A DNA stretch of 64,000 nt from Mycobacterium sp. OTB74. GTDB lineage: Bacteria > Actinomycetota > Actinomycetes > Mycobacteriales > Mycobacteriaceae. Below the pieces are notes generated by a model. It saw nothing but the letters and a program-made list of their open reading frames with translations. It did not search any database and was not told the origin of the DNA. The stretch is taken from positions 124,001-188,000 of the forward strand of contig NZ_JARXVD010000005.1 of assembly GCF_029892685.1 (NCBI RefSeq), in the 5' to 3' direction. Within the stretch, counting starts at the first letter, position 1, and each line of letters begins with the position of its first letter. Positions 22,155 to 31,909 of this stretch are shown one piece after another. Both the position numbers and the translations under genes were made by a program.

Positions 22155-25100
22155 TCAGGCCGCCGCTTTGACCACGACGTTCGAAATGTCGGTCTTGCTC
22201 TTGCCGTCGACCGAACCCAACGTGGATATCCACACCAGCAGGTACGACGTCGGCGACGCATTGCTCACCGAGATGGTGTTGGGCCCGGGCTTCATGGGCG
22301 TCGGCTGGCTGAGCACCTTGGTGTCGTCCAGCGAGGCCGGGTTCGCGTTCTGCGCCGCGCGGAGCTGCATCACGGTGCCAGTGCTGGTCAGGTTCAGGCT
22401 TACCGAAGCCACCCTGGTGGCCTGCGGCAGCTGCAGCATGAGCCCGACGCCGCTCTTGAAGTTCGGGAACGGCGCGGCGTCGCTATAGGTGTCGGTTGTC
22501 CATGCCGCGCCCGGCGCACCGCTGATCGCATTGTTGGCGGTGCTGGGCGAATCGGCCTCACCGCCCGGTGAAAACACCGTTACCCCAACGGGTTTGACCG
22601 CATTGCCCGGCGTCGGTGCGGACGTGGTCGGCGAGGGGCCGCTGGTCGAGTGTGGACTGCTCAGCCCGAGCTGCTGACGGTCCAGCCCGCCGCCCACGTC
22701 GCCGAAGATGTTCTTGAGGACGGAGACCAACACCAGCAGCGCCACCAGCAGAACTGCGGCGCCGATGCCGATTCCGATCATCAGCGCCTTGCGGCGGCGA
22801 GCGGCGGCATCCTCCTCGTCCGGAGTGTCGGTGCGGATCCGGGTGGTGCGGGACTCGGTGCTGCTGATCGGCTCCAGCAGCTCGGTGCGGTCTGCGATGG
22901 CGGTCGACTGCTGCAGCAGGTTCAGCAGCGTTGGGGCAGAACGGATTCCGCCGCCCTCCTGGACCGCCCGGGCGGCAGCGGCCGAGATCTGGAACGGGAT
23001 GGTGCTGTTGACCGACTGCGGTTCGACGGGCTGGCCGGCACCGTCCCGGTCGGCGGGTTGCATGCCGCTCAAGGCACCGGTTTCGGGCAATGGCCACCGG
23101 TTGATCAGCAGGGCGTAGAGCACCGCGCCGATGCCCCGGATGTCGTCCTCGGGGGTGGCCAACGCCAGGGTGGCGGGGAATGCCAGCACCACATCACCAT
23201 CGATGCTGACCCGGACCCGACCCGGATGATCGATGGACAGCGCGACCCCGGCGCGGTGGGCGACCTCGGCCGCGGACGCCAGCGACTGGATGGCGCGGGC
23301 ACCGCCCATGGGAGACGGCGCGGTGGCGGCCACCTCGGGCAGCGAACCGCCACGGACCCATTCACTGACCACCAACCCGCCACGTCCGAGGTACGTCACG
23401 TCCAGGATGCGGGCCAGCCCGGGAGCCTCGATACGGCTCAATTGCCTTGTGCGGTAAAGGATGTCCGCGATAACAGAGTCCGGCAGCGAGGCCTGGGGAT
23501 CGATGAAGGTCAGCGCCACCTGGCGGTCCAGCGAAGTGTCCAGGGCGTGCCAGAACTGCAGGTTGGGCGGTCCGCCGTGGAATACCAGCAGGCGGTACCT
23601 TCCGTCGCCAACGAGGGCGCCGGCCCGGAGCCGGTCCTCGCCACCGCCACCGAGTTCGCCGGCGGAGACATCGGAGATGTCGGGGATGTGGGCCAACGTC
23701 GGGTCGGCGGGTGCGTCCGGTTGAAACTCGTCGGCGCCGGGCCTGGGCATCCGCGTGGTCGAGCCGTCGTCACCAGACTGCCCGGACGGCGAACCAGGTA
23801 CAGCGTTGCCCGCAGGAGCGTCCGTCACCGCAAATCCTTTCCGCAGCCGGTCCGAATTGCTCTGACCAGCGTACGGGACCGAAGCCTGTGAGACCCCAGG
23901 TACCGACGAGCCCGCCGGAGCCGGCTGTGCCAGCAGGCGGACCGGGGAGCGGCCCAGCCTGCGCCGTACCAGCGCGATCGCGGCTTCGGCCTCGGGCACC
24001 TTGGCGGCCACCAACACCGCGACCATCACCGGCAGCATGATGATGCCGAGCAGCACCAGCCGAATCAGTGAGCCGGCCGCACCCGCGTTGGCGGTCAGCC
24101 GGTCCAGGCCCAGCAGCTGGTCGGCCAGATAACCCAGCAAGCCCGAAGCGAGCGAGGCGAAGATGGTGACCAGGATGGTGCGGATCACCGCCGGTTCGAC
24201 GAGGCGTCCGCGATGTGGCCGCAGCTGTGACCGCAACAGCAGGTAGCCGACTATGGCACCGGCCAGGAAGCCCAGCCCGTTGGCCAGGCCAAGGTATCCG
24301 GCGACCATTTCGCGGTCGTCGGTCAGGTGCGGGGCGATCAGCGAGCCGATGATCTTGACGACGGTGATGACCACAATCAGCGCGATCGGAATCCAGGGTT
24401 GCTCGCGCGCGTAGAACACCCGAAGTTCCAGCAGCACCATCGAATACGGGATCAACGTGAAGGCGGACAGGGTGATAGCCATGCCCAGATACCCGGCGTC
24501 GGTGGCACCGAAATGGCCATAGGCGAACAGCGCGGTGCCGATCGCCGGGCCTCCGACGGTCATGAACGCCACGATCGGGATCAACGTCAGCATGGTCAGT
24601 CGGGTAGCCAGCGAGAAGTCGGCCAGCACGGCGGGATTGTCGTTGGCCGCGGCGTTGCGGGACAGCCGCGGCATGACCACGGTCAGCACGGTGACGCCGA
24701 TCATGCCGAACGGCAGTTGCAGCACCAGCCAGGTGTAGTTGTAGATTGCCGGGCCGGAAGCCGCTGCGTGGCTGGCGATTTGATTGCCGACGATCAGGCC
24801 GGCCTGACTGATCAGGACGTACAGCATCATCGCGGTGGCCATGGTGCCGAACTTCTTGATCCGCTTATCGATGCCCCACAGCGGACGCAGGTCCACCCGT
24901 TCGCGGAGCAAGGCCACCAGAAGCATGCCCGCCTGCGCGACCACACCGAGCGTGGTGCCGATCCCGAGCACCAACAGTTTGGCGTTGCCCATCTTCACCG
25001 GATCGACCGAAAGTTCTCCGGGGACAAGCACATATACGCCCAGCGTGAGGATGGCGACGACGTTGTTGACCACCGGTGCCCAGGCTGTCGGGGCAAAGAT

Positions 25101-25610
25101 GTTGCGGTTGTTCAGGATTGCCATGTAGACCGAGGTCAACCCATAGAAGATGATCTGCGGCAGAAGCAGATACGCGAACGCGGTGGTGAGTGGCTGATTC
25201 ACCTGCGGGTCGCCGCCGAGCATCAGCCGCACCAGCAGCGGGGCCGCTGCCACCGACAGCACCGTCGTCACCAGCAGCAGTGCGGTGGCCAGCGTCACCA
25301 GCCGGCGCACGAAGGCGGCGCCGTGGTCGGGGTCGTCGCGTTCGGCGCGCGCCAGTACGGGCACGAAGATGGCGGTGAACGTCGCCTCCAACACCAGCGC
25401 GGCCACCATGTTCGGCAGCTGGTTTGCCACCGAGAACGAACTGGACAGGGCAGCGCCGAGAATGGCGGCCAGCAGCACGATCCGGAAGAACCCGGTGATC
25501 CTGCTGATCAGGGTGGCGAAGGCCATACCCCAGGACCGGGAGACCACCGCGGCATCGGACAGTTCCTGGCGGGGCGGCGCGGGTTGGGCGTTCGCGTCGG
25601 GCCGGGTCAT
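22155..25610 (-). CDS. murJ: MurJ lipid II flippase fused to a pseudokinase and extracellular domain (MviN)
   Basis: The 1151-aa protein joins three parts. Residues 1 to about 560 form the polytopic MurJ flippase, opening with WGMAFATLISRITGFFRIVLL. Next, about 660-900 is a protein-kinase-like domain. It lacks the catalytic residues: VALTFI replaces the VAIK lysine motif, no HRD aspartate is seen and no DFG is found. After a transmembrane helix (LMIGIGIGAAVLLVALLVLV) comes an extracellular domain ending KTDISNVVVKAAA. In M. tuberculosis the phosphorylated pseudokinase recruits FhaA to control wall synthesis. It overlaps the upstream membrane-protein gene by four bases. Confidence 0.95.
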   Translation of the reverse strand: MTRPDANAQPAPPRQELSDAAVVSRSWGMAFATLISRITGFFRIVLLAAILGAALSSSFSVANQLPNMVAALVLEATFTAIFVPVLARAERDDPDHGAAFVRRLVTLATALLLVTTVLSVAAAPLLVRLMLGGDPQVNQPLTTAFAYLLLPQIIFYGLTSVYMAILNNRNIFAPTAWAPVVNNVVAILTLGVYVLVPGELSVDPVKMGNAKLLVLGIGTTLGVVAQAGMLLVALLRERVDLRPLWGIDKRIKKFGTMATAMMLYVLISQAGLIVGNQIASHAAASGPAIYNYTWLVLQLPFGMIGVTVLTVVMPRLSRNAAANDNPAVLADFSLATRLTMLTLIPIVAFMTVGGPAIGTALFAYGHFGATDAGYLGMAITLSAFTLIPYSMVLLELRVFYAREQPWIPIALIVVITVVKIIGSLIAPHLTDDREMVAGYLGLANGLGFLAGAIVGYLLLRSQLRPHRGRLVEPAVIRTILVTIFASLASGLLGYLADQLLGLDRLTANAGAAGSLIRLVLLGIIMLPVMVAVLVAAKVPEAEAAIALVRRRLGRSPVRLLAQPAPAGSSVPGVSQASVPYAGQSNSDRLRKGFAVTDAPAGNAVPGSPSGQSGDDGSTTRMPRPGADEFQPDAPADPTLAHIPDISDVSAGELGGGGEDRLRAGALVGDGRYRLLVFHGGPPNLQFWHALDTSLDRQVALTFIDPQASLPDSVIADILYRTRQLSRIEAPGLARILDVTYLGRGGLVVSEWVRGGSLPEVAATAPSPMGGARAIQSLASAAEVAHRAGVALSIDHPGRVRVSIDGDVVLAFPATLALATPEDDIRGIGAVLYALLINRWPLPETGALSGMQPADRDGAGQPVEPQSVNSTIPFQISAAAARAVQEGGGIRSAPTLLNLLQQSTAIADRTELLEPISSTESRTTRIRTDTPDEEDAAARRRKALMIGIGIGAAVLLVALLVLVSVLKNIFGDVGGGLDRQQLGLSSPHSTSGPSPTTSAPTPGNAVKPVGVTVFSPGGEADSPSTANNAISGAPGAAWTTDTYSDAAPFPNFKSGVGLMLQLPQATRVASVSLNLTSTGTVMQLRAAQNANPASLDDTKVLSQPTPMKPGPNTISVSNASPTSYLLVWISTLGSVDGKSKTDISNVVVKAAA

Positions 25611-28057
25611 GTGTCCTCCGGCGCGTGGGCGATCGCTACATCAAGCGGATCGGGCCGGTGACTGGAGTGGTCGTGGTCGGCGTGCCGGGTGGGTCCGTGC
25701 GGGCCGGGGTGAATGATGGGCCGGTCGAGGTCGGCTCGGTCGGGCTGGCCGCGGAACCGGTGCCACAACCGTCGTCCGGCCAGCAGTACCAGGACCGCGC
25801 CGGCTGACAGGGTGATAAAAAACAGCACCTTGCCGTAGGCGTTGGAGTGCACCGACAGTCGCACCGGCTCGCCCAGCGCCAGCCCGTCGGCGGTGCGCAA
25901 TGAGACATCGACCGCCACCCGCTGGGTGAAGTGCACTTCGATGGGTACCCGTAGCGGCAGATACCCCGGTGGCAGCTCGATCTCACCCATGTCGGTGACC
26001 GTCATGCCGGGTGGCGCGTCGATGGCCAAGCGGACCCGGATGGGTACCGGCAGGTCATTGCGCAGCGCCAGTGGCAGTGGGCTGCGTTCGGTTGCCAGCG
26101 TGTAGGAACCGCCGGGGTTGACCACCGTGACGGACTGGTACAGGTCGTTGACCGAGTTCTCGGTGGTGGTGACCCGCTGCTGGGCCGACGCGTCGCGGAT
26201 ATCCAGCGGCACCGACTGGCTCAGCGCCCGGAGCATGTCTTCGCGAAGCGGAGCAGTGAACTGATCGCCGGTGAGCCCGGTCTGGGTGTCAACGGTCAGG
26301 GCGGCGTTCAGTCCCCAGATCCGGTCGGTGACGTTGCCGATGTGCTCGGTGATGGCGTCGGAGACATGAGATCGCGGGTCGCCGCTGCTCTGGGTGGGCG
26401 ATGGCTGTACAGAATCCGCGGGTAGCGCGCGGGTCTGGTTGATCAAATCGGGCAGCGACAGCGGTGTGGCCAGCCCGGCGTGCATGGCGGTGGCGACTGC
26501 GGTCAGGACGGCCTGCGCGTCGTCCGGGGCGAGGTCCCAGGCGAATGGGGGCATCAGGACCTGCGTGCGGGGCTCGGTATCGGGTGACAATCCGCGCCAC
26601 AGCACCGCGGCCATCGCGTCTTGGCGGCGGGCCACCTCAGAATCGTGTGCCAGCGGCACCTTCAGCGCCGGATCCAGGTAGCCCGGCGCGATGGGAACCC
26701 GGCCCGCCGCGGCCAGGGTGGCGGCCACAGCGGGATCGAAGTGTGCCGCGGTCACCTTGGCCGAGTAACGCTTCGGGGAAGTGTCGGCAGCCGTGGACTC
26801 ACCGGACTCACCAGAGTCGCTGGCAGGTGCCACAGCGATCGCGACTGTTGGGTCGGGCTGTCCGGACAGCAGTTGAACCGCTTGCGCGGTGAGTGGGCTG
26901 TCGCCCAACAGGGTTGCGCCGGGTACCGAGGTGATGCCGAGGATCTGGTTCACGATGGGCCCGGCCTCGCTGGTCGCGGTGCCGTTGAGGCCGGCGTCGC
27001 CGACCTGCTGCAGTGCCCGCAGGTCGGCCTGGGCGTACACCGTCGGCGTCACGCACAGGTGCTGGGCCAGGGTGCGTAACCGGCCCAGCCAGTTGATCGC
27101 CGCCTGCTGCCCAGCGCCAGGGTGGGTGGGGGAGTTCAGCGCCGCGGACGGGTCGTCGGCCACCACGTAGCCAGCCGTCATGGCGTTGACGGTGATCAGC
27201 AGGTCGGGGTCGACGGCCAGGCAGATTGCCCGGCGGACCGGCCCGCCCGGGTCGACCGGATCGCTGGTGGCGAAGTCGGCCGCCGACAGCAGTGTGTCCA
27301 GCCGACCGCCGTTGGCCAGCGAGGTGGCCAGGTCGTCGTCGGTCAAGCGAACGGGCGTGGTGCGGCCGGGCACCCCGGCGGCCAGGCGTGGCCGGTCGGC
27401 CAGCGGCCACAGCAGCGTGGTCTGCACAGGATGCGCGGTGTCAGGCGGGACCAGCCCGCCCAGCGGCGCCGACGGATTGACAGAGGTGTCTGCATTCTGA
27501 GCGGAGCCGGCCGGCACGCCGAGCACGGGCAGCAGGAAGCGGGCGTCATCGAGGCGGGCGGCGGAGCCGTAGTCCGGGGTGCCGTTGACGTTGACCAGTA
27601 GCGGGTATACCCCGGGTTTGTCGATGTCGAGTGCCTGCGCTCGGGCTGAGCGCACCGGGTAGGACAACCGGAAAGGCACACTTTGGCCGGTCGCGAGCTC
27701 CGGGGACACCGTGGTGAAGTCGCCGACTGCCGAATAGTCGGAGGGTTCGCCGCTGAGCGTGGTGCGCAGCTCCGTCGACTTGCTGAGTGCGGCGGCGTGT
27801 TCCAGGCGGACCATGACGTCGTGCACGGTCCGGTCGCCGACATTGCTCACCGTGCCGGTGACCGTGACGGTCGGCTCGCTGGTGGTAGTCACGACGTCGG
27901 GGGTGACGTGGTCGATCCGCAGTCGCAGGAAATTGGTGGGGGCAGGCTGGCCGAAGGCCGGCTGCGGCATTGCCGGTGAAACGAACAACAGCAGCAGGAC
28001 GGCGACCCCGAGGATCCGCAACAGATGTGCCGGCCAGGCTGCCGACCGGGCGTTCAC
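25607..28057 (-). CDS. Large membrane-anchored extracytoplasmic protein (Rv3909 / DUF6049 type)
   Basis: This 816-aa conserved actinobacterial protein has an N-terminal signal/anchor ([22 protein letters not shown]) and a long extracytoplasmic region. Near the C terminus is a transmembrane helix ([22 protein letters not shown]) followed by a short cytosolic His/Asp-rich tail. The start of the ectodomain ([20 protein letters not shown]) resembles an Ig-like fold. It overlaps murJ and mutT4 at its two ends by four bases each, so it is translationally coupled to both. The close coupling to murJ suggests a role in envelope assembly; no enzymatic motif was recognised. Confidence 0.9.
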   Translation of the reverse strand: MNARSAAWPAHLLRILGVAVLLLLFVSPAMPQPAFGQPAPTNFLRLRIDHVTPDVVTTTSEPTVTVTGTVSNVGDRTVHDVMVRLEHAAALSKSTELRTTLSGEPSDYSAVGDFTTVSPELATGQSVPFRLSYPVRSARAQALDIDKPGVYPLLVNVNGTPDYGSAARLDDARFLLPVLGVPAGSAQNADTSVNPSAPLGGLVPPDTAHPVQTTLLWPLADRPRLAAGVPGRTTPVRLTDDDLATSLANGGRLDTLLSAADFATSDPVDPGGPVRRAICLAVDPDLLITVNAMTAGYVVADDPSAALNSPTHPGAGQQAAINWLGRLRTLAQHLCVTPTVYAQADLRALQQVGDAGLNGTATSEAGPIVNQILGITSVPGATLLGDSPLTAQAVQLLSGQPDPTVAIAVAPASDSGESGESTAADTSPKRYSAKVTAAHFDPAVAATLAAAGRVPIAPGYLDPALKVPLAHDSEVARRQDAMAAVLWRGLSPDTEPRTQVLMPPFAWDLAPDDAQAVLTAVATAMHAGLATPLSLPDLINQTRALPADSVQPSPTQSSGDPRSHVSDAITEHIGNVTDRIWGLNAALTVDTQTGLTGDQFTAPLREDMLRALSQSVPLDIRDASAQQRVTTTENSVNDLYQSVTVVNPGGSYTLATERSPLPLALRNDLPVPIRVRLAIDAPPGMTVTDMGEIELPPGYLPLRVPIEVHFTQRVAVDVSLRTADGLALGEPVRLSVHSNAYGKVLFFITLSAGAVLVLLAGRRLWHRFRGQPDRADLDRPIIHPGPHGPTRHADHDHSSHRPDPLDVAIAHAPEDT

Positions 28058-28866
28058 GAACCTGGACCGCAGCCGTTCGCGCGGCGGCCGGGCTGGGGAT
28101 GGGCGGAGTCGTCTGTGCGAGGGTTGCGGGTGCGCGAGTGGGTCTGGGGCCGGCGCCGCGGTGTCGTACGCGGCAACGGCGGTAGGCCCCCTGGTCCGTC
28201 GGCATGAAGTTTGTCGATCAGTTCACCGGCCACCTCGGCGAGCTTGCGCTCGTCGGCATAGGCCAGACGCGAGGGCAGCTCGCGCAGCGGCACCCAGGCC
28301 ACCTCCGTGACCTCCACGTCGTCGTCGGATAGTTCGCCGCCTAGAAACCGCATCAGGTAATGGTGCACCGTCTTGTGCACCCGGCGCCCCTCGGTGACAA
28401 ACCAGTAGTCGATGCTGCCCAACGCGGCGAGCACACTGCCTTGCAGACCGGTCTCCTCGGCGACCTCCCGGATGGCGGTCTGCTCAGCGGTCTCGCCCAT
28501 CTCGATGTGGCCCTTGGGCAGCGACCACAACATGCGGCCGCGCCGGTCTATACGACCGATGAGCGCGGCCTTCTGCGTGTCCTTGGGCCCGTCCAGACCG
28601 TCGATCACCAGGCCGCCGGCCGAGGTTTCGTGCACCGTCCGCAACCGTTCCGGGGTCCGGCGGCTGGGATGCGGCTTGCGATCGGCTGACGCTGTCGGGG
28701 ACATTGACGAAGTAGAGGACGGGGCTGGGGCAGCCTCGGCGCCGGTAGCGTCCGGGTGCGGATTCGATTCGTTCAGTGGCGTGTCGTCGGGGGATGTACC
28801 GGCCGAGCGTCGACCGCGGCGCCGACCCCGGCGCCGTCGTGGTTGGGCACGCTCGCCTTCCGACAC
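28054..28866 (-). CDS. mutT4: NUDIX hydrolase MutT4
   Basis: The 270-aa protein has a basic, disordered N terminus ([11 protein letters not shown]), then [17 protein letters not shown]. The full NUDIX box [22 protein letters not shown] has every catalytic Gly, Glu and Arg of the pattern GX5EX7REUXEEXGU. The family hydrolyses nucleoside diphosphates linked to another moiety; mycobacterial MutT4 is one of four MutT paralogues, with a weaker link to oxidised-nucleotide cleansing. The GTG start ([12 protein letters not shown]) matches the Rv3908 N terminus. It heads the minus-strand series running to cwlM and is divergent from pcnA. Confidence 0.93.
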   Translation of the reverse strand: MSEGERAQPRRRRGRRRGRRSAGTSPDDTPLNESNPHPDATGAEAAPAPSSTSSMSPTASADRKPHPSRRTPERLRTVHETSAGGLVIDGLDGPKDTQKAALIGRIDRRGRMLWSLPKGHIEMGETAEQTAIREVAEETGLQGSVLAALGSIDYWFVTEGRRVHKTVHHYLMRFLGGELSDDDVEVTEVAWVPLRELPSRLAYADERKLAEVAGELIDKLHADGPGGLPPLPRTTPRRRPQTHSRTRNPRTDDSAHPQPGRRANGCGPGS

Positions 28867-29021
28867 CCAAGCGATAGTAGTTGTCGAGCTTGGAGGGCCT
28901 GGCCCCACTCGCCGGTCAGTGGCCCAGTTGTGACCGCTCCGCGATGCGTCCCACGGTTGGTTGCGGTGGGTTGAGGTGCTCGCTTCGGAATGTCAGGACA
29001 GGCACATTAGGCTTGTTGGAC

Positions 29022-30545
29022 GTGCCGAACGACGCGAGTGCCGATGCCGGATCTGAGCGGAGCGACCCGACGACATCGGAGCGGAGCCTGCGGAGCGACC
29101 CGACAACGTTGCTGACTGCCGCTGCGGTCGCATTGAACAGGCATGCGGACTTGCTGACCGACCTGGGTCGGGTATTCGCCGACGCCGGTCATGAGCTCTA
29201 CCTGGTGGGCGGCAGCGTTCGTGACGCGGTGCTGGGCCGCTCGCTGAACGACCTGGACTTCACCACAGACGCCCGTCCGCACGAGCTACAGAAGATGCTG
29301 CGTGGTTGGGCGGAAGCCTTGTGGGACACCGGAATTGAGTTCGGCACCATCGGCGCTGCAAAGGCCGGCCAGCGAATAGAGATCACCACTTTCCGCGCCG
29401 ACAGCTACGACCAGGTGTCACGCAACCCCGAGGTGGTCTTCGGTGACCGGCTCGAGGACGACCTGGTGCGCCGCGACTTCACCGTCAACGCAATGGCGGT
29501 GCGGATCGATCCGACGCGGCCAGGTGGCATCGGCGAGTTCCACGACCCGCTGGGTGGACTGACCGCGCTCCGGGACCGGGTGCTCGATACGCCGTCGGCA
29601 CCGCAGGTGTCGTTCGGTGACGATCCGCTGCGCATGCTGCGCGCCGCGCGGTTCGTCTCTCAGTTGGGGTTCTCGGTGGCGCCCCGAGTGCTCGAGGCAC
29701 TGATCGAGATGTCGCTGCAGCTGGGCCGGATCACCGCCGAGCGGGTGTCGGCCGAGTTGGACAAGCTGATTCTGGGTACGGACCCTGTCGCCGGTATCGA
29801 CCTGATGGTGCAGACCGGCTTGGGGGACGTGGTGCTGCCCGAAGTCGGTGCCATGCGGATGGCGATCGACGAGCACCACCAGCACAAGGACGTCTACCAC
29901 CACTCGCTGACGGTGCTGCGGCAGGCCATAGAACTGGAGGAGCCCGAGAGCGGGCCTGATCTGGTGTTGCGCTGGGCGGCGCTGCTGCACGACATCGGCA
30001 AGCCGGACACTCGGCGCCACGAGCCCGACGGGGGAGTGAGCTTCCACCACCACGAGGTGGTCGGCGCGAAGATGACCCGGAAGCGGATGCGCGCGCTGAA
30101 GTACTCCAAGCAGATGGTCGACGACGTATCCCAGCTGGTCTACCTGCACCTGCGATTCCACGGCTACGCCGACGACCGCGGCACCGGCAAGTGGACCGAC
30201 TCGGCGGTGCGCAGGTACGTCACTGACGCCGGGCCGCTGCTGAGCCGGCTGCACAAGTTGGTGCGTGCCGACTGCACCACCCGCAACAAGCGTCGAGCGA
30301 CACGGCTGCAAGCCAACTACGACGGCTTGGAACAGCGCATCGCCGAGCTGGCCGCCAAGGAGGATCTGGCGCGGGTACGGCCGGATCTGGATGGCAACGA
30401 GATCATGCGGATTCTCGATATTCCGGCGGGTCCGCAGGTCGGCGAGGCGTGGCGGTTCCTCAAGGAGCTGAGGTTGGACCGCGGCCCGCTGGACCATGAC
30501 GAGGCGATCGCCGAGCTCAAAAAATGGTGGAACGCACGTGGCTGA
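29022..30545 (+). CDS. pcnA: CCA-adding tRNA nucleotidyltransferase / poly(A) polymerase (PcnA)
   Basis: The 507-aa enzyme has the class II nucleotidyltransferase core. LVGGSVRDAVLGR and the metal-binding DLDFTTD are present, then RRDFTVNAMAV and DPLRMLRAARFVSQLGF, followed by an HD domain (LLHDIGKPDTRRHEPDG). It adds or repairs the CCA end of tRNA. The GTG start is chosen so that a short variable N terminus precedes LLTAAAVALNRHADLL, matching mycobacterial homologues. That N terminus contains a small internal duplication (SERSDPTTS, then SLRSDPTT), also visible in the DNA. It is divergent from mutT4. Confidence 0.95.
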   Translation: MPNDASADAGSERSDPTTSERSLRSDPTTLLTAAAVALNRHADLLTDLGRVFADAGHELYLVGGSVRDAVLGRSLNDLDFTTDARPHELQKMLRGWAEALWDTGIEFGTIGAAKAGQRIEITTFRADSYDQVSRNPEVVFGDRLEDDLVRRDFTVNAMAVRIDPTRPGGIGEFHDPLGGLTALRDRVLDTPSAPQVSFGDDPLRMLRAARFVSQLGFSVAPRVLEALIEMSLQLGRITAERVSAELDKLILGTDPVAGIDLMVQTGLGDVVLPEVGAMRMAIDEHHQHKDVYHHSLTVLRQAIELEEPESGPDLVLRWAALLHDIGKPDTRRHEPDGGVSFHHHEVVGAKMTRKRMRALKYSKQMVDDVSQLVYLHLRFHGYADDRGTGKWTDSAVRRYVTDAGPLLSRLHKLVRADCTTRNKRRATRLQANYDGLEQRIAELAAKEDLARVRPDLDGNEIMRILDIPAGPQVGEAWRFLKELRLDRGPLDHDEAIAELKKWWNARG

Positions 30546-30563
30546 CCCTGCGTCTAATCGGGT

Positions 30564-31052
30564 ATGGATTTCTGCCTGAGTGACGGGGACGGGTCGGCAT
30601 CGTGGTGGCCGGCTCAGTTGTCGGTGGATGTGGACGGGGACGGCACCCTTGACGGGGTTCTGTTGGATGTCGACGGCGACGGGCTGTTCGACGATGCCCT
30701 GGCCGATCTCGATCATGATGGCCTGGCCGACCATGCCGTGATCGACATGGGCTCGAATGGGCCGCAGTTCACTGACGACGGGTCGGGCACCTGGACGGTC
30801 GGCGGTGCGGGACTGCGCTGGTTCGGGCTGGACGGCGTCGAACACAACGGCGGGCCGTTGATCGACTTCGACGGTAACGGGGTGGCCGACGACAGGTTGA
30901 TTGATACCGACGGCAACGGTCTGGCTGACCGGGTGCTTACCGGAGCGCAGGCCTACGTCGACATCGACGGTGACGGGCGTTGGGACATCAAGTTGTCCGA
31001 CACCGACGGGGACGGTGCCGCCGATTCGACGGGTGCGGTCGAGCGCCCTTGA
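30564..31052 (+). CDS. Asp/Gly-rich protein with calcium-loop-like repeats (Rv3906c type)
   Basis: The 162-aa acidic protein is built from repeats of the form DxDGDGxxD: DVDGDGTLDG, DVDGDGLFDD, DLDHDGLADH, DFDGNGVADD, DTDGNGLADR, DIDGDGRWD, DTDGDGAAD. These resemble dockerin, thrombospondin type 3 or EF-hand calcium loops. The middle insert GSGTWTVGGAGLRWFGLDG interrupts the array. No signal peptide is seen. It follows pcnA after 18 bp on the same strand. Calcium binding is inferred from the loop pattern; the molecular role is unknown. Confidence 0.8.
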   Translation: MDFCLSDGDGSASWWPAQLSVDVDGDGTLDGVLLDVDGDGLFDDALADLDHDGLADHAVIDMGSNGPQFTDDGSGTWTVGGAGLRWFGLDGVEHNGGPLIDFDGNGVADDRLIDTDGNGLADRVLTGAQAYVDIDGDGRWDIKLSDTDGDGAADSTGAVERP

Positions 31053-31120
31053 CTCTGCGCCCACGTTGCTCGCCACTCGACATCCTTCCGCGTGGATTCA
31101 AAGTCAACGCCGAAAGGCGC

Positions 31121-31900
31121 CTAACCCCGGCCCTTCCCCGGCGGACCAGCGAACGCCTGCGCAATGGTGAGCCACTGGGCGGCGTCGTCGCCAACGGCCG
31201 TCACATCCAGATCTCGCAGTGCCCGCCGCTGGGTGACCAGCAGGCAGAAGTCTTCGGCCGAACCACTTACGCGCTGTGTGGCGTCGTCCGGGCCCCAGGT
31301 CCACACCCCACCGCCAGGTGCGGAAAGTTCCACGTGAAACACGTCGGTCGGCGGAGTCAGTTCGTTGACGGTGTAAGCGAAATCCCTAGTGCGCACGCCG
31401 ATGTGGGCGATCGAGCGCAGCCGGTCGGTGGGCTCGCGCCGCACTCCGAGGGCGTCAGCGACGTCGACGCCGTGCGCCCAGGTCTCCATCAGCCGGGCAC
31501 TGGCCATCGAGGCCGCGCTCATCGGCGGCCCGAACCAGGGCAGCTTGCGGCCGGGTTCCACAGTCAGAAGCGACTCGTGCAGGCGGTGTCGGGTCGTGCG
31601 CCACTGCGCCAGCAGATCGGTAGGCGGAGTCTGTGCCAGTTCCTCGGCGGCCGCGTCGACGAACCCGGTCGGGTTCTTCCAGGCCTCGGTCAGAAGCTCG
31701 GCGAATCCGTCCTCGTCGGTCACCGACACCACGGCGACGCGGTCGGTCCACCACAGGTGCGCAATCTGGTGCGCAATGGTCCAGCCCTCGGCCGGGGTGG
31801 CACGTGCCCAGTCGGCGGCCGGCAGGTCGGCGACCAGACGGTCCAGATCGTCACTTTCCGCGTGGAGGTCTGCGATCACATTCGCAGCAGCGTCAGCCAT
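31121..31900 (-). CDS. TIGR03084-type DinB-fold metal-binding protein (Rv0036c type)
   Basis: The 259-aa protein has the N-terminal DinB/maleylpyruvate-isomerase-like fold with the metal-binding pattern [29 protein letters not shown] and [15 protein letters not shown]. The three spaced His residues fit a metal site. The C-terminal domain holds [19 protein letters not shown]. The substrate is unknown; relatives are thiol-dependent enzymes. It lies downstream of an MFS gene on the same strand, as Rv0036c and Rv0037c do in M. tuberculosis. Confidence 0.88.
   Translation of the reverse strand: MADAAANVIADLHAESDDLDRLVADLPAADWARATPAEGWTIAHQIAHLWWTDRVAVVSVTDEDGFAELLTEAWKNPTGFVDAAAEELAQTPPTDLLAQWRTTRHRLHESLLTVEPGRKLPWFGPPMSAASMASARLMETWAHGVDVADALGVRREPTDRLRSIAHIGVRTRDFAYTVNELTPPTDVFHVELSAPGGGVWTWGPDDATQRVSGSAEDFCLLVTQRRALRDLDVTAVGDDAAQWLTIAQAFAGPPGKGRG
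31326..31341. promoter_or_regulatory. Degenerate parS-like site (two mismatches)
   Basis: AGTTCCACGTGAAACA retains the right half-site and the CACGTG core, with two mismatches on the left. It lies inside a coding region about 14 kb from parB. It could be a chance occurrence. Confidence 0.35.
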
Positions 31901-31909
31901 GGCTGAACA

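Noticed and set aside
24327..25661. Long plus-strand open frame of more than 400 codons opposite murJ
   Set aside because: It lies antisense to clear MurJ helices; composition (Gln/His/Arg/Gly-rich) is a high-GC shadow and no domain or ribosome-binding site was seen.
29418..31076. Minus-strand open frame of about 550 codons opposite pcnA
   Set aside because: It is a shadow of pcnA and of the repeat-rich calcium-loop gene; no recognisable motif.
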